A stretch of DNA of 42,607 nt from Hyphomicrobiales bacterium (GCA_900468625.1 UBUL01000044.1:1-42607); one strand, 5' to 3'; counted from the stretch's first letter, positions 16,228-24,221 are shown. The notes: generated by a model not told the origin, from the letters alone. A program made the numbers and translations.

Positions 16228-16436
16228 CACAAACGCTCAGCCCTGGCCACCCACATTCATCGAATTCGCGCAATGGCGCCGTGGAAAGTCGTGACCGCCG
16301 CTAATGCATAAGTTCACTGACAAACGCCTGGTCTGGCTTTGGTGAAACAACGTGACATCGCCCTTGCCGTCGATGACGAGATCGGTGAAACCTGCGGTCT
16401 GTTCGAGGTCGAGGATCTCGCCGGCGAGCAGGTCAG

Positions 16437-16850
16437 TTGCGGCCCGGGCTGGTCGCAATCCGGTGCGGGGCACTCACATTTGCGCTGGACCTGTGGACCG
16501 GCATTCTGATCTATGACGCTATCGGCATCAGTCACGAAGTACATCAGCAAACGTTGAACCGAGCGGCGCGGCAGGACTTCGTATTGGAACGTGACTTTCA
16601 ATATGGCGAACTATGGATTCCAGCCGGAAGCCAAATCCAGCGGTACGACCCCTTTGATAACGGCGAGAAAGACCTGCCACTTGCGTTGCGTGGCCTGCGC
16701 GCGGTCCATTTCCCTCACCCGTTACAGGTTGCCGAAAACGCGTCGTCGCGGATCACGGTCGGCGAGGGCTCGCACCATTGCAGAGCTGCGCGCTTTCTCC
16801 TATTCCTGTCCGGCTACCGGTACGGTGGAATTCCGCCGTGGGTCAATTGA
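16437..16850 (+). pseudogene. fragment of a conserved hypothetical protein
   Basis: The frame looks coding from about 16497 (DLWTGILIYDAIGISHEVHQ) through LPLALRGLRAVHFPHPLQVA near 16730. After that the sequence no longer looks conserved. The front looks like a membrane helix followed by a periplasmic part, but the beginning of the protein is missing: the DNA before 16480 reads as unrelated sequence. I cannot assign a function. The region 16236-16436 holds no recognisable gene. Confidence 0.3.
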
Positions 16851-17175
16851 GCATCGGCACCGAGGCGTTCGGCAGCATGGTAGTCGGTAATTGTCCGTTC
16901 CATTTTTCCGCCTGAGTGAGGAAGATTAGGTTGGGGTTGTCGCGCAATGCATCGCCACGAGCTTTGATCGCTTTTGCCTCTGCATCCCCACGAAGTTGGA
17001 TCGCTTGTGCATCGGCTTCCGCCTGCAATCGCACGGCGTCGGCCTGTGCCTCCGCATCAGCCCGGCGGGCATCAGCGGCGGCTTGGGCCTGCGTAACGGT
17101 GATCTGTGTTGAGTTGCGCGAGATTTTAATCCGCATTTTCATTTTGCGCTGAACCAGCTTGGAAAAACCAACCAT
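16843..17175 (-). pseudogene. C-terminal fragment of an SPFH/band-7 (prohibitin-like) protein
   Basis: 110 aa. The sequence has the alanine/glutamate/arginine-rich coiled coil that follows a band-7 domain (AQAAADARRADAEAQADAVR) and the family end KARGDALRDNPNLIFLTQAEKWNGQLPTT and so on (cut here). The membrane helix and the band-7 domain that should precede it, about 200 residues, are missing. The first 20 residues are unrelated and basic. No good ribosome site was seen. Most likely a broken gene, one of several in this zone. Confidence 0.65.
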
Positions 17176-17377
17176 ATGAAACGATTGATCATTCCAAGTT
17201 TTTGCTGGATCTTGGTCAAACGCAAAACCGGGTTAAATCATTACGGAAATCAACACACTGAACGATAGTCACACATGCCGACCAGCATGGTCGGCACGTC
17301 GACTCTGCTACAAGGTTTGTTGTCGTTTTGCATTTGATCGGGTTTATCCTCAATTTCTGTGATTCAGAGGCAGCATT

Positions 17378-17627
17378 CTTACAATTAGATGCGAAACGAC
17401 ACCATCGACCCGAACGATCTCGTCAAGCCGATCCATGAGAAGGCATGCCTGTCCTGCTGCAGACGAAGGAAGAAACTGAAATCTGGATGCGGGTGCCATG
17501 GGAAAAGGCAAGGCATCTTGCTCGACCACTACCGAACGATGCATTGACCATTCTGGCGCGTGAACCCTATGGATCATCGATCGTATCGAAGTCTGGCGAA
17601 CCGGTGGAACAAGGCAGCCTGCTGTAA
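17378..17627 (+). pseudogene. SRAP (YedK/HMCES) peptidase remnant with frameshifts
   Basis: The last frame, from 17445, encodes MPVLLQTKEETEIWM, then PWEKARHLARPLPNDALTI, the C-terminal part of SOS-response-associated peptidases, which crosslink to abasic sites in single-stranded DNA. Just upstream a different frame gives PNDLVKPIHEKA, the motif that should directly precede MPVLL and that contains the conserved His, and a third frame gives TIRCETTP. Two small frameshifts therefore separate neighbouring pieces, and the catalytic N-terminal Cys half is gone. Non-functional. Confidence 0.65.
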
Positions 17628-17653
17628 TCCGTTGGTCCTTCAACTGGGCGCAT

Positions 17654-18454
17654 TCACTTCGCTTTCCGCTTCTTCAGCGGTTCGTCCGTCAATTCGATCC
17701 AGACCGGGGCATGGTCGCTCGTGTGCTCCCACCCGCGCACGTGCTTGTCGACCTCCGCCTTCGACAGCCTTGCCGCGGCTTCGGAACTCAGCAAGAAATG
17801 GTCGATCCGCAACCCGGCGTCGCGCGCGTAGGCATTGCGAAAATAGTCCCAGAACGTGTAGATGCGTTCGCCCGGATGCAGATGGCGTAGCGCGTCCGTC
17901 CACCCTTGGTCGACGAGTTTCCGATAGGTCTCCCGGACTTCGACGCGAAATAGTGCATCGTTGGTCCAGCGTTCCGGCTTGTAGACATCGAGCTCCGTCG
18001 GCATGACATTGTAGTCGCCCGCGAGCACGACCGGAACTTCAAGCTCGAGCAGCTCCGCCGCATAGTCGTGCAGCCTCTTGAACCAGCGGAGTTTGTAATC
18101 GAATTTCGGGCCGGGATACGGATTGCCGTTCGGCAGGTAGAGTCCGCCGATGACGATGCCGTCGACGATCGCCTCGATGTAGCGGCTGTGTTCGTCTTCC
18201 GGTTCGCTGGGCAGACCTTTTCTCGTGAGGTGAGGCTCCTGACCCCTGGCAAGGATCGCAACGCCGTTCCAGGACTTCTGGCCCTGCCAGACGGCACCAT
18301 AGCCGGCGGCTTCGATCGCTTTGATCGGGAACTTCTCCTGCGGCGCCTTCAGCTCCTGCAGGCAAACGACGTCTGGCCCGGCCTCCTCCAGCCATCGGAG
18401 AAGGATTTCGAGCCGGCCGTTGACGCCGTTGACATTATAGGTCGCGACCTTCAT
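17654..18454 (-). CDS. xthA: exodeoxyribonuclease III
   Basis: 266 aa, the normal length. AP endonuclease / 3'-5' exonuclease of base-excision repair in the cytoplasm. Motifs of the EEP fold in order: MKVATYNVNGVNGRLEIL, VVCLQELKAP with the metal-binding Glu, RYIEAIVDG, GLYLPNGNP, VVLAGDYNVMP with catalytic Asp/Asn, LRIDHFLLS with the Asp near the end, and TSDHAPVWIEL with the catalytic His. It starts 3 bases after the DUF3606 gene and shares its general-stress-type promoter at 18668-18692. It is intact although surrounded by broken genes. Confidence 0.95.
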   Translation of the reverse strand: MKVATYNVNGVNGRLEILLRWLEEAGPDVVCLQELKAPQEKFPIKAIEAAGYGAVWQGQKSWNGVAILARGQEPHLTRKGLPSEPEDEHSRYIEAIVDGIVIGGLYLPNGNPYPGPKFDYKLRWFKRLHDYAAELLELEVPVVLAGDYNVMPTELDVYKPERWTNDALFRVEVRETYRKLVDQGWTDALRHLHPGERIYTFWDYFRNAYARDAGLRIDHFLLSSEAAARLSKAEVDKHVRGWEHTSDHAPVWIELTDEPLKKRKAK

Positions 18455-18457
18455 GGC

Positions 18458-18634
18458 CTAGTGTCGGCCGATTTCCTGCTCGACCTTTTTGCGAGAATTT
18501 CCAGCGTTTTTCACGATTTTCTTCACCGTGTCCGTGGAAACACCTTCCTTCGTCGCCTCGTAACGAACTCCATCTTCCTGTCCGGCTGCGACCTTGGCCC
18601 GATCCTGTGCTCTGCTTCGGGAAGTGGTTGCCAT
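18458..18634 (-). CDS. DUF3606-family small protein
   Basis: 58 aa, basic and soluble. The sequence AQDRAKVAAGQEDGVRYEAT, then KEGVSTDTVKKIVKNAGNS, then VEQEIG matches the compact DUF3606 fold, common in rhizobia and often controlled by the general stress response. Function unknown. AGGAGG lies 7 bases before ATG 18634. It leads the two-gene unit with xthA. An EcfG-like promoter precedes it by about 35 bases. Confidence 0.85.
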   Translation of the reverse strand: MATTSRSRAQDRAKVAAGQEDGVRYEATKEGVSTDTVKKIVKNAGNSRKKVEQEIGRH

Positions 18635-18667
18635 TTAGAGTCCTCCTAGTAATTTCGGTCACCGGAA

Positions 18668-18692
18668 AACGAACGCCGATTCAAGAAGTTCC
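18668..18692 (-). promoter_or_regulatory. EcfG (general stress sigma)-type promoter
   Basis: On the minus strand GGAAC (18692-18688), 16 bases, CGTT (18671-18668), continuing as CGTTTT. This matches the alphaproteobacterial EcfG consensus GGAAC-N16/17-CGTT. It lies about 35 bases before the DUF3606 start. Confidence 0.65.
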
Positions 18693-18867
18693 GGCCGCCC
18701 GCGGTGAACAAGTCAACCACCAGGCCTATATGCTTTGCGCAGCAACGATCGATCCCGCGAAATCGGCGAACGCGCGTGCCTTTGCACTTGCCAGCCTGCC
18801 GGTGGCGAACATCGCCCAAAGATCGATCCTCGGAGGATCCAGTCTTCTAGGACGCGCAGCGGCTGCA

Positions 18868-19125
18868 CTTCCGGTTTCCATCGAGCCTGCGGTTGGTCGG
18901 GGAGATGCTGCTGGAGCGCGGCATTGTCGTGTCCTACGAAATGATCCGGCGATAGGCCGCAAATTCGGGGCGGCTTATGTGAAACAGTTGCGCCGAAAGA
19001 AGCGCCGCGGAAAGATATCTGGCATCTGGACGAGGTCGCGATTGCCATCGGCGGCCGGAAACATTGGCTTTGGCGCGCCGGTGATCAGGACGGCTATGTT
19101 CTCGACGAGATCGTCCGGGCCTACC
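18868..19125 (+). mobile_element. IS6-family transposase remnant (N-terminal and middle part)
   Basis: Frame one gives FPSSLRLVGEMLLERGIVVS, then YEMIRR before a stop. A shifted frame from about 19015 gives IWHLDEVAIAIGGRKHWLWR, then AGDQDGYVLDEIV. These correspond to residues 30-60 and 80-110 of the intact transposase at 21484-22200 (WYLDEVVISIGGKKQWLWRA), including the first catalytic Asp. Deletions and frameshifts make it inactive. It ends beside the LysR gene. Confidence 0.75.
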
Positions 19126-19174
19126 GCGATACAAGGCTACCAGCGACTGCTGGTGAGGTCTTTGCAGAACGATC

Positions 19175-20101
19175 TTACGACAGAGCTTCAGCGTATCGGA
19201 TGATGCTCTGATTTTGTACATTTTCGACCAACTCATCCGCACGCGATAAAATCCGGCGCAGCAAGGGAGAGGAATTTGCTTCGCTGTATCCCAGAGTGAG
19301 ATCGACCGTCGGAGGCACACCTTCGAGCGCTCTGGCAACGACGTTTGGTGCCAGTATATTTTGCGCGTAAAGCGGGACAAGAGTAACTCCGCCAGTGGAT
19401 GCGACGAGCGACATTGCCGACGATATGTTCTCGCCTTCGTATTTTGCCTTGAGCACGATCCCCGCACTCGCTGCATAATCCTGAATCACGGCTTGCAATA
19501 CCGGAGACGTTCTCGCCGAACTGACATAAATTTCGCGGGCAAGATCTTCCGGCCGAATCTTTTTGCGCGATGCCAAGCGATGGCTCGCCGGCAGCACGGC
19601 AAGCAGAGGCTCTTTCGCCAGCAATTTGAAGGACAGACCCAAACTCTGTTTCTCGGGGCGAAGGAAGGCTAGATCCAACCTCCCGCGCATTAACGCAAGG
19701 GCAAGCTCCGGGGAAGATAGACTACACAGCGTGACTTCGGTCTCCGGCGCTTCCTCACGGATCATGCGCAATAGGTGAGGCAGCCATGTGACCTCCAGCC
19801 CAACCAGAAACCCCATAGCGAGTGCGGGCCTTTTCGGCTCCGCCGTTCGCCGAGCGCCTTCGATCGCAGCCTCGACTTGCAGAAGCGCCAGCCTGGCATG
19901 ATCGAGAAACACCTTACCGGCGGCCGTGAGCGTCACGCCACGCGGCTGCCGCTCCAGCAGTTTCACACCGATTTCGGTTTCCAGATCGCGAATTTGCCTG
20001 CTGAGGGAGGGTTGAGAAGTATGTAGCCGTCGCTCTGCTGCGGTCAACAAGCCGCCCTCCTCCGCAACAGCAACAAAATAGCGCAAATGCCTCAGTTCCA
20101 T
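19175..20101 (-). CDS. LysR-family transcriptional regulator
   Basis: 308 aa. N-terminal winged helix-turn-helix MELRHLRYFVAVAEEGGLLT with TSQPSLSRQIRDLETEIG, and a C-terminal periplasmic-binding-like effector domain from about residue 92. GAGGA lies 8 bases before ATG 20101. It is divergent from the alpha/beta hydrolase, with a CTAT-N11-ATAG dyad (20112-20130) just upstream, so it probably controls both itself and the hydrolase. The effector is unknown. The 3' end abuts an IS6 remnant but the protein is full length. Confidence 0.92.
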   Translation of the reverse strand: MELRHLRYFVAVAEEGGLLTAAERRLHTSQPSLSRQIRDLETEIGVKLLERQPRGVTLTAAGKVFLDHARLALLQVEAAIEGARRTAEPKRPALAMGFLVGLEVTWLPHLLRMIREEAPETEVTLCSLSSPELALALMRGRLDLAFLRPEKQSLGLSFKLLAKEPLLAVLPASHRLASRKKIRPEDLAREIYVSSARTSPVLQAVIQDYAASAGIVLKAKYEGENISSAMSLVASTGGVTLVPLYAQNILAPNVVARALEGVPPTVDLTLGYSEANSSPLLRRILSRADELVENVQNQSIIRYAEALS

Positions 20102-20111
20102 CAGTTCCTCG

Positions 20112-20130
20112 CTATACTTTCAAGGCATAG
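20112..20130. promoter_or_regulatory. LysR-type T-N11-A box
   Basis: CTAT-N11-ATAG, a perfect 4-bp dyad with the T-N11-A spacing recognised by LysR proteins, 11 bases upstream of the regulator's own start codon and about 135 bases before the hydrolase. Confidence 0.4.
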
Positions 20131-20263
20131 CTCGAACGTACAAGGTATTTGTCTTTGATATAAGGGGGGATTTAGTTGACGTCGCAATTTTGGGATATGA
20201 TCAAACCGCCTCAACGGAGGTATTTGCCAATCAATTGTGTCCAATCGGAGAAGGAGCGACGCG

Positions 20264-21082
20264 ATGCCTACGATCACCACCGCAGACGGCGTAAACATCT
20301 TCTACAAGGACTGGGGCTCGGGCCAGCCGATCGTATTCAGCCACGGCTGGCCGCTGTCGGCGGACGACTGGGACGCCCAGATGACCTTCCTCCTTCGACA
20401 CGGCTATCGGGTAATCGCACACGACCGGCGTGGGCACGGCCGGTCCGACCAGCCCGGCACGGGCAACGACATGGACCATTGGGTTGCTGACCTCGCGGCC
20501 CTGACCGAGCACCTCAACCTGCACGACGCGATCCACATCGGCCACTCGACAGGTGGCGGCGAAGTGGCTCGTTACGTCGCCCGCTATCAGGAGCGCGTCG
20601 CGAAGGCGGTGCTGGTCGCTTCACTGACGCCGAACATGTATAGGAGCGAGAACAATCCCGCCGGTCAGCCGCCGGAATGGTTCGAAGTGATCCGCGCGGG
20701 CGTGCTGGGCAACCGGGCAGAGTTCTTCCGTTTCGTTCCTGAGAATCCATTCTATGGCTACAATCTGGATGGGGCCAAACCTTCGGAGGCAGTGATTGCG
20801 AACTGGTGGCGTCAGGGCATGGCCGGCGGCGCCTTAGCACACTATGCCACTGTCGACGCCTGGCTCGAGGATTATACTGACGACCTCAAGAAGATCACCG
20901 TGCCGGTGCTGGTGATGCATGGCGAAGCCGATCAGGTCGTCCCGTTCGCAAGTTCCGTGCCGCGTGCGGTCGATCTGCTCAAGAACGGGTCGCTGAAAAC
21001 CTACCCCGGCTACCCGCATGGCATGCTGACCACGCATGCGGATGTCCTCAATCCCGATCTGCTCTCGTTCATCAGATCTTGA
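20264..21082 (+). CDS. alpha/beta hydrolase, non-heme chloroperoxidase/arylesterase type
   Basis: 272 aa, cytoplasmic. Family pattern: ITTADGVNIFYKDWGSGQPI, the oxyanion strand SHGWPLSADDWDAQM, DRRGHGRSDQP, the nucleophile motif HIGHSTGGGE (Ser95), a catalytic Asp in VMHGEADQVVPF, and the catalytic His in YPGYPHGML. Such enzymes hydrolyse small esters and can form peracids. AGAAGGAG before ATG 20264 fixes the start. It is divergent from the LysR gene, which is its likely regulator, and is followed by a strong hairpin at 21128. Confidence 0.9.
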   Translation: MPTITTADGVNIFYKDWGSGQPIVFSHGWPLSADDWDAQMTFLLRHGYRVIAHDRRGHGRSDQPGTGNDMDHWVADLAALTEHLNLHDAIHIGHSTGGGEVARYVARYQERVAKAVLVASLTPNMYRSENNPAGQPPEWFEVIRAGVLGNRAEFFRFVPENPFYGYNLDGAKPSEAVIANWWRQGMAGGALAHYATVDAWLEDYTDDLKKITVPVLVMHGEADQVVPFASSVPRAVDLLKNGSLKTYPGYPHGMLTTHADVLNPDLLSFIRS

Positions 21083-21127
21083 TGACATCCACCGGACCGC
21101 GGCTATCATCAACGTCGGACGGAGGAT

Positions 21128-21154
21128 CCGTCACCCGGCACTGCCGGGTGACGG
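21128..21154 (+). terminator. strong hairpin downstream of the hydrolase gene
   Basis: A perfect dyad with 11-bp or longer arms (CCGTCACCCGG ... CCGGGTGACGG) around CACTG, 45 bases after the hydrolase stop. There is no T-run after it, so it may be a terminator without a classical tail or a mobile palindromic element. The bases from here to the IS6 left end (21155-21432) contain no recognisable gene. Confidence 0.45.
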
Positions 21155-21432
21155 CTGTTGGTACGTGGAGCGTTCCCGAACTGTGCTTTCGACAGCCGCA
21201 ATTTGCTTGGTGCGTCGTGAAAGATGCAATTTGTCGCGCTTCAACCTTTCGATGCGATGGCCGATTTCTCCACGGGTCGAAATATCTCGGCTTCCTACCT
21301 TTAGGTAACCTCAGGCTGGCGTTGCCGTCGTCTTCGAGCTTTATTGCGCGGCGACAAACAAGGTGAGACTCAGCGTCAATCAGGATGAGACTCTGCGGCG
21401 GGGGTGTGACGAAGGGAGGGCGTAGCCCGACC

Positions 21433-22254
21433 GGGGCATCGTAACGTTAACTGCCCGGCGATTGGCCTGTGCAATTTTGCGTTATGACCCAAACCGTTCG
21501 TGATCCCCTTTATCGCCGCCACCGGTTCCCAGCCGAAGTGATTGCTCATGCGGTCTGGCTATATCTTCGTTTCCCGCTCAGCTTGAGCATGGTCGAAGAT
21601 GTGCTGGCGGCTCGCGGGATCATTGTCTCGCATCAGACAGTGCGCCTTTGGGCCGAGAAATTCGGTCGGCTCTTTGCGAATGAAATCCGGCGGAAATCCG
21701 AAGGCCGGCTTGGCGACAAATGGTATCTCGATGAAGTCGTCATCTCCATTGGCGGCAAGAAGCAATGGCTTTGGCGGGCCGTCGATCAGGATGGCTTCGT
21801 CCTTGACGTGCTGGTGCAGAGCCGCCGGAATACCAAGGCTGCCAAACGTCTGATGCGAAAACTTCTGAAAGGACAGGGCCACACGCCGCGCGTCATGATC
21901 ACCGACAAGCTGCGATCCTATGGCGCTGCAAAGCGCGAAATCATGCCCGGCGTCGAACATCGTTCGCACAAGGGATTGAACAACCGGGCAGAGAATTCCC
22001 ATCAACCGACACGACGTCGAGAGCGCGTTATGAAGGGTTTCAAGTCAACCCGACATCTCCAGCGGTTCGTCTCCATTCACGACCCGGTCGCCAATCTCTT
22101 TCACATTCCACGCCACGATATCCCCTCCGACCATCACCGCGAGCTGAGAACCGCCGCCATGCAAATGTGGAGCGAGATCGCTCGTCTGCAAACCGCATAA
22201 GCAAAAGCGCACGCCAAGATTTTTGATCGGAGTTCGTTTAGTTTACGGTACCCT
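21433..22254 (+). mobile_element. IS6-family insertion sequence, apparently complete
   Basis: About 820 bp around an intact transposase gene, which is a normal IS6 size. Candidate ends are imperfect inverted repeats: GGGGCATCGTAACGTTAA at 21433-21450 and the complement AGGGTACCGTAAACTAAA at 22254-22237 (12 of 18 match). The flanking 8-mers are not identical, so no target duplication supports the ends and they remain tentative. IS6 elements move by cointegration and often leave copies at deletion or fusion joints. Confidence 0.6.
21484..22200 (+). CDS. tnp: IS6-family DDE transposase
   Basis: 238 aa from ATG 21484, full length for the family. N-terminal helix-turn-helix region (MVEDVLAARGIIVSHQTVRL), then the DDE catalytic core: Asp83 in WYLDEVV, Asp141 in MITDKLRSYG, Glu170 in LNNRAENSH. 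No frameshift or stop is seen, so it should be active. Two decayed relatives lie at 16.0 and 18.9 kb in the same orientation, both too diverged to be recent copies. Confidence 0.93.
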   Translation: MTQTVRDPLYRRHRFPAEVIAHAVWLYLRFPLSLSMVEDVLAARGIIVSHQTVRLWAEKFGRLFANEIRRKSEGRLGDKWYLDEVVISIGGKKQWLWRAVDQDGFVLDVLVQSRRNTKAAKRLMRKLLKGQGHTPRVMITDKLRSYGAAKREIMPGVEHRSHKGLNNRAENSHQPTRRRERVMKGFKSTRHLQRFVSIHDPVANLFHIPRHDIPSDHHRELRTAAMQMWSEIARLQTA

Positions 22255-22457
22255 AGCGAGATCTCAGCGTTCAAGGCGATCGCTGGACGGCATAAGAGAT
22301 CGCGAGAGCCTCAGAACGTGCGCTATTCCGCAAAGGATAATTAGGGCCATCGCACGCAAGCGCCGACTGGACGCACATATCATCGCTGTTCGCGATCCCT
22401 AGACAGAGGCAGAGGCCTGGCGTTAAGCTTCAGCTTTGCAACAGCGATGCCAGAACC

Positions 22458-23078
22458 ATGAACATGATTGGATCCCCCGGGAAATCGGGAGAAGACAACG
22501 AGGAAAAGATACTGACCAATCCGGCGCGGCTTGGAGGCCGTCTGAGGCTCGCCAGGCAAACCCGGGGCTTGACTCTCAAGGCTCTCGCTCTGGCTGCGGA
22601 TTGCTCCGAAAGCCTGCTGTCGAAAATTGAAAACGGCAAGGCTTCGCCCTCGTTACCGATGCTGCATAGACTCGTCGGTGTTCTGGGTACGAATATTGGC
22701 TGGATGTTCGAGGAGGCCGACGGTGAAGAGGGCATTGTCTTTCGTTCGGGAACAAGGCCTTTGATTGGACTCGACCCATTGCGCCGAGGGGAAGGCATCT
22801 CCCTCGAACGGATTATCCCCTATTCGCAAGGTCATCTGCTGCAATGCAACATCCACCACATCGAGGCCGGGGGCCAAAGTGCCGGGCCGATCCAGCATGT
22901 GGGTGAGGAGGTTGGATACGTTCTTGCCGGCGAAATCGAACTGATGGTTGGTGAACGCACGTTCCGGCTTTCCGTCGGCGACAGCTTTGTCTTCAACTCC
23001 GAACTGCCCCATTGGTATCGCAATGTGGGAGCAGAGCGCGCGAGTATCTTCTGGGTCAATACGCCAGCGACTTTTTAG
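22458..23078 (+). CDS. XRE-family regulator with cupin sensor domain
   Basis: 206 aa. The helix-turn-helix domain lies at about residues 25-80 (LGGRLRLARQTRGLTLKALA, then CSESLLSKIENGKASPSLPML). The C-terminal cupin domain covers about 130-206, with HVGEEVGYVLAGEIELMVGE and VGDSFVFNSELPHWYRN. Such regulators bind a small ligand in the cupin barrel. The gene lies 110 bases before the ABC-PTE-kinase operon, in the same direction, and two tandem dyads on that operon's promoter are the likely binding sites. ATGs at 22458 and 22464 are both possible; no strong ribosome site distinguishes them. Confidence 0.9.
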   Translation: MNMIGSPGKSGEDNEEKILTNPARLGGRLRLARQTRGLTLKALALAADCSESLLSKIENGKASPSLPMLHRLVGVLGTNIGWMFEEADGEEGIVFRSGTRPLIGLDPLRRGEGISLERIIPYSQGHLLQCNIHHIEAGGQSAGPIQHVGEEVGYVLAGEIELMVGERTFRLSVGDSFVFNSELPHWYRNVGAERASIFWVNTPATF

Positions 23079-23118
23079 CGCCTACCGCTATCGAGAGAGC
23101 GAAGTCATGATATCTTCA

Positions 23119-23155
23119 ATTCAAGTCACTTGACAATCATTCAAGTTACTTGAAT
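23119..23155. promoter_or_regulatory. two tandem palindromic operators
   Basis: Copy 1 is ATTCAAGT-C-ACTTGACA (23119-23135) and copy 2 is ATTCAAGT-T-ACTTGAAT (23139-23155). Copy 2 is a perfect dyad with 8-bp arms; copy 1 has one half-site worn. The centres are 20 bp apart, about two helical turns, so both bind on one face of DNA. They cover the whole promoter at 23130-23158. The likely ligand is the XRE-cupin protein encoded next door. Confidence 0.7.
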
Positions 23156-23158
23156 ACT
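23130..23158 (+). promoter_or_regulatory. sigma-70-type promoter of the ABC-PTE-kinase operon
   Basis: TTGACA (23130-23135), 17-base spacer, AATACT (23153-23158). The -35 is consensus and lies inside operator 1, while the -10 lies on the edge of operator 2. Predicted start about 23165, with ATG 23191 following GGGGAA. Confidence 0.6.
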
Positions 23159-23190
23159 CCCCTTGCAATCCAAAAACATGGGGAACGATC

Positions 23191-24132
23191 ATGCGTCTTA
23201 AGAAATATCTGTTTGGTTGCGCGATTGGCGCGACCCTTACACTTGCTGGCAGTGCCGGCGCCGCGATGGCAAATACGCTGGCTCTCGTGACGATCAACCA
23301 GCAGGCTCTGTTTTTCAACCAGATCAATGACGGCGCCAAGGAGGCGGCAAAGAAGGCCGGCGCCGATCTTGTCATATTCAACGCCAACAACGTGCCCAGC
23401 GCACAGAATGATGCCATTGAGAACTACATCACCCAGAAGGTCGACGGCATCATTTTGGTTGCCATCGACGTAAACGGCGTGAAGCCGGCAATCACCGCCG
23501 CCAAGAAGGCCGGCATCCCGGTCATCGCCATTGATGCCCAGATTCCGAACGGCGACAACATCGCCTTCGTGGGGGTCGACAATACCAAGGCGGGCGAGGA
23601 GATCGGCAAATTCTATTCCGACTACGTCAAGGACAAGCTGGGCGGCAGCGCCAAAGTCGGCGTGGTCGGCGCACTGAACTCCTTCATCCAGAACCAGCGT
23701 CTTGACGGCTTCAAGGCTGCGGTGAAGGCTGGCGGCCAAAAGGTCGAGTTTCTTGATACCGTGGACGGTCAGAACGTGCAGGATGTCGCGCTCAGCGCAG
23801 CAGAAAATCTCATTACTGCCAACCCCGACATGACAACCCTCTATGCGACCGGCGAGCCGGCACTCCTTGGCGCCGTTGCAGCCGTCACCAGCCAAAGTAA
23901 AACGAGTAAGGTGAAGGTCTTCGGCTGGGATCTGACCAAGCAGGCGATCGGGGGTATCGATCAGGGTTGGGTGACAGCTGTTATCCAGCAAGATCCGGCC
24001 GGCGAAGGCAAGGCGGCCGTCGAAGCGCTCGTCAAGGTGAAAAAGGGCGAGAAGATCGATCCGATCATCAATGTGCCGGTGACCATCGTCACCAAGGAAA
24101 ATGTCGACAAGTTCCGGGGCATGTTCAAATAG
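23191..24132 (+). CDS. sugar-type ABC transporter substrate-binding protein
   Basis: 313 aa with a signal peptide (MRLKKYLFGCAIGATLTLAG, ending AAMA), therefore periplasmic. It has the ribose/galactose-binding fold of type I binding proteins: FFNQINDGAKEAAKKAGADL, VDGIILVAIDVNGVKPAI, GIPVIAIDAQIPNGDNIAFV, and the hinge-region VFGWDLTKQAI. It should capture a sugar-like or nucleoside-like ligand. First gene of the operon; an RNA hairpin follows before the ATPase, which usually raises the level of the binding protein. Confidence 0.92.
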   Translation: MRLKKYLFGCAIGATLTLAGSAGAAMANTLALVTINQQALFFNQINDGAKEAAKKAGADLVIFNANNVPSAQNDAIENYITQKVDGIILVAIDVNGVKPAITAAKKAGIPVIAIDAQIPNGDNIAFVGVDNTKAGEEIGKFYSDYVKDKLGGSAKVGVVGALNSFIQNQRLDGFKAAVKAGGQKVEFLDTVDGQNVQDVALSAAENLITANPDMTTLYATGEPALLGAVAAVTSQSKTSKVKVFGWDLTKQAIGGIDQGWVTAVIQQDPAGEGKAAVEALVKVKKGEKIDPIINVPVTIVTKENVDKFRGMFK

Positions 24133-24150
24133 CTCCCGCATCTCGTCACG

Positions 24151-24175
24151 TCATGGCCGATCGCATCGGCCATGA
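24151..24175 (+). promoter_or_regulatory. intercistronic hairpin between binding-protein and ATPase genes
   Basis: CATGGCCGAT-CGC-ATCGGCCATG, a perfect 10-bp stem with a 3-base loop and one more pair outside, 19 bases after the binding-protein stop. No T-run follows, so partial attenuation or mRNA protection is more likely than full termination. Confidence 0.55.
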
Positions 24176-24221
24176 TGTTGTGACATCATGGCTGAGGCCA
24201 TTTCCGCAAGGCAGCATTGAT

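Noticed and set aside
18607..19203. Open frame of 198 codons covering the DUF3606 promoter and IS6 remnant
   Set aside because: It is made of non-coding and frameshifted transposon DNA; the IS6 motifs are in other frames.
23146..24141. Open frame of 331 codons antisense to the substrate-binding protein gene
   Set aside because: The opposite strand encodes an unmistakable binding protein with signal peptide. The antisense frame is Asp/Leu/Gly-rich, as expected for a shadow.
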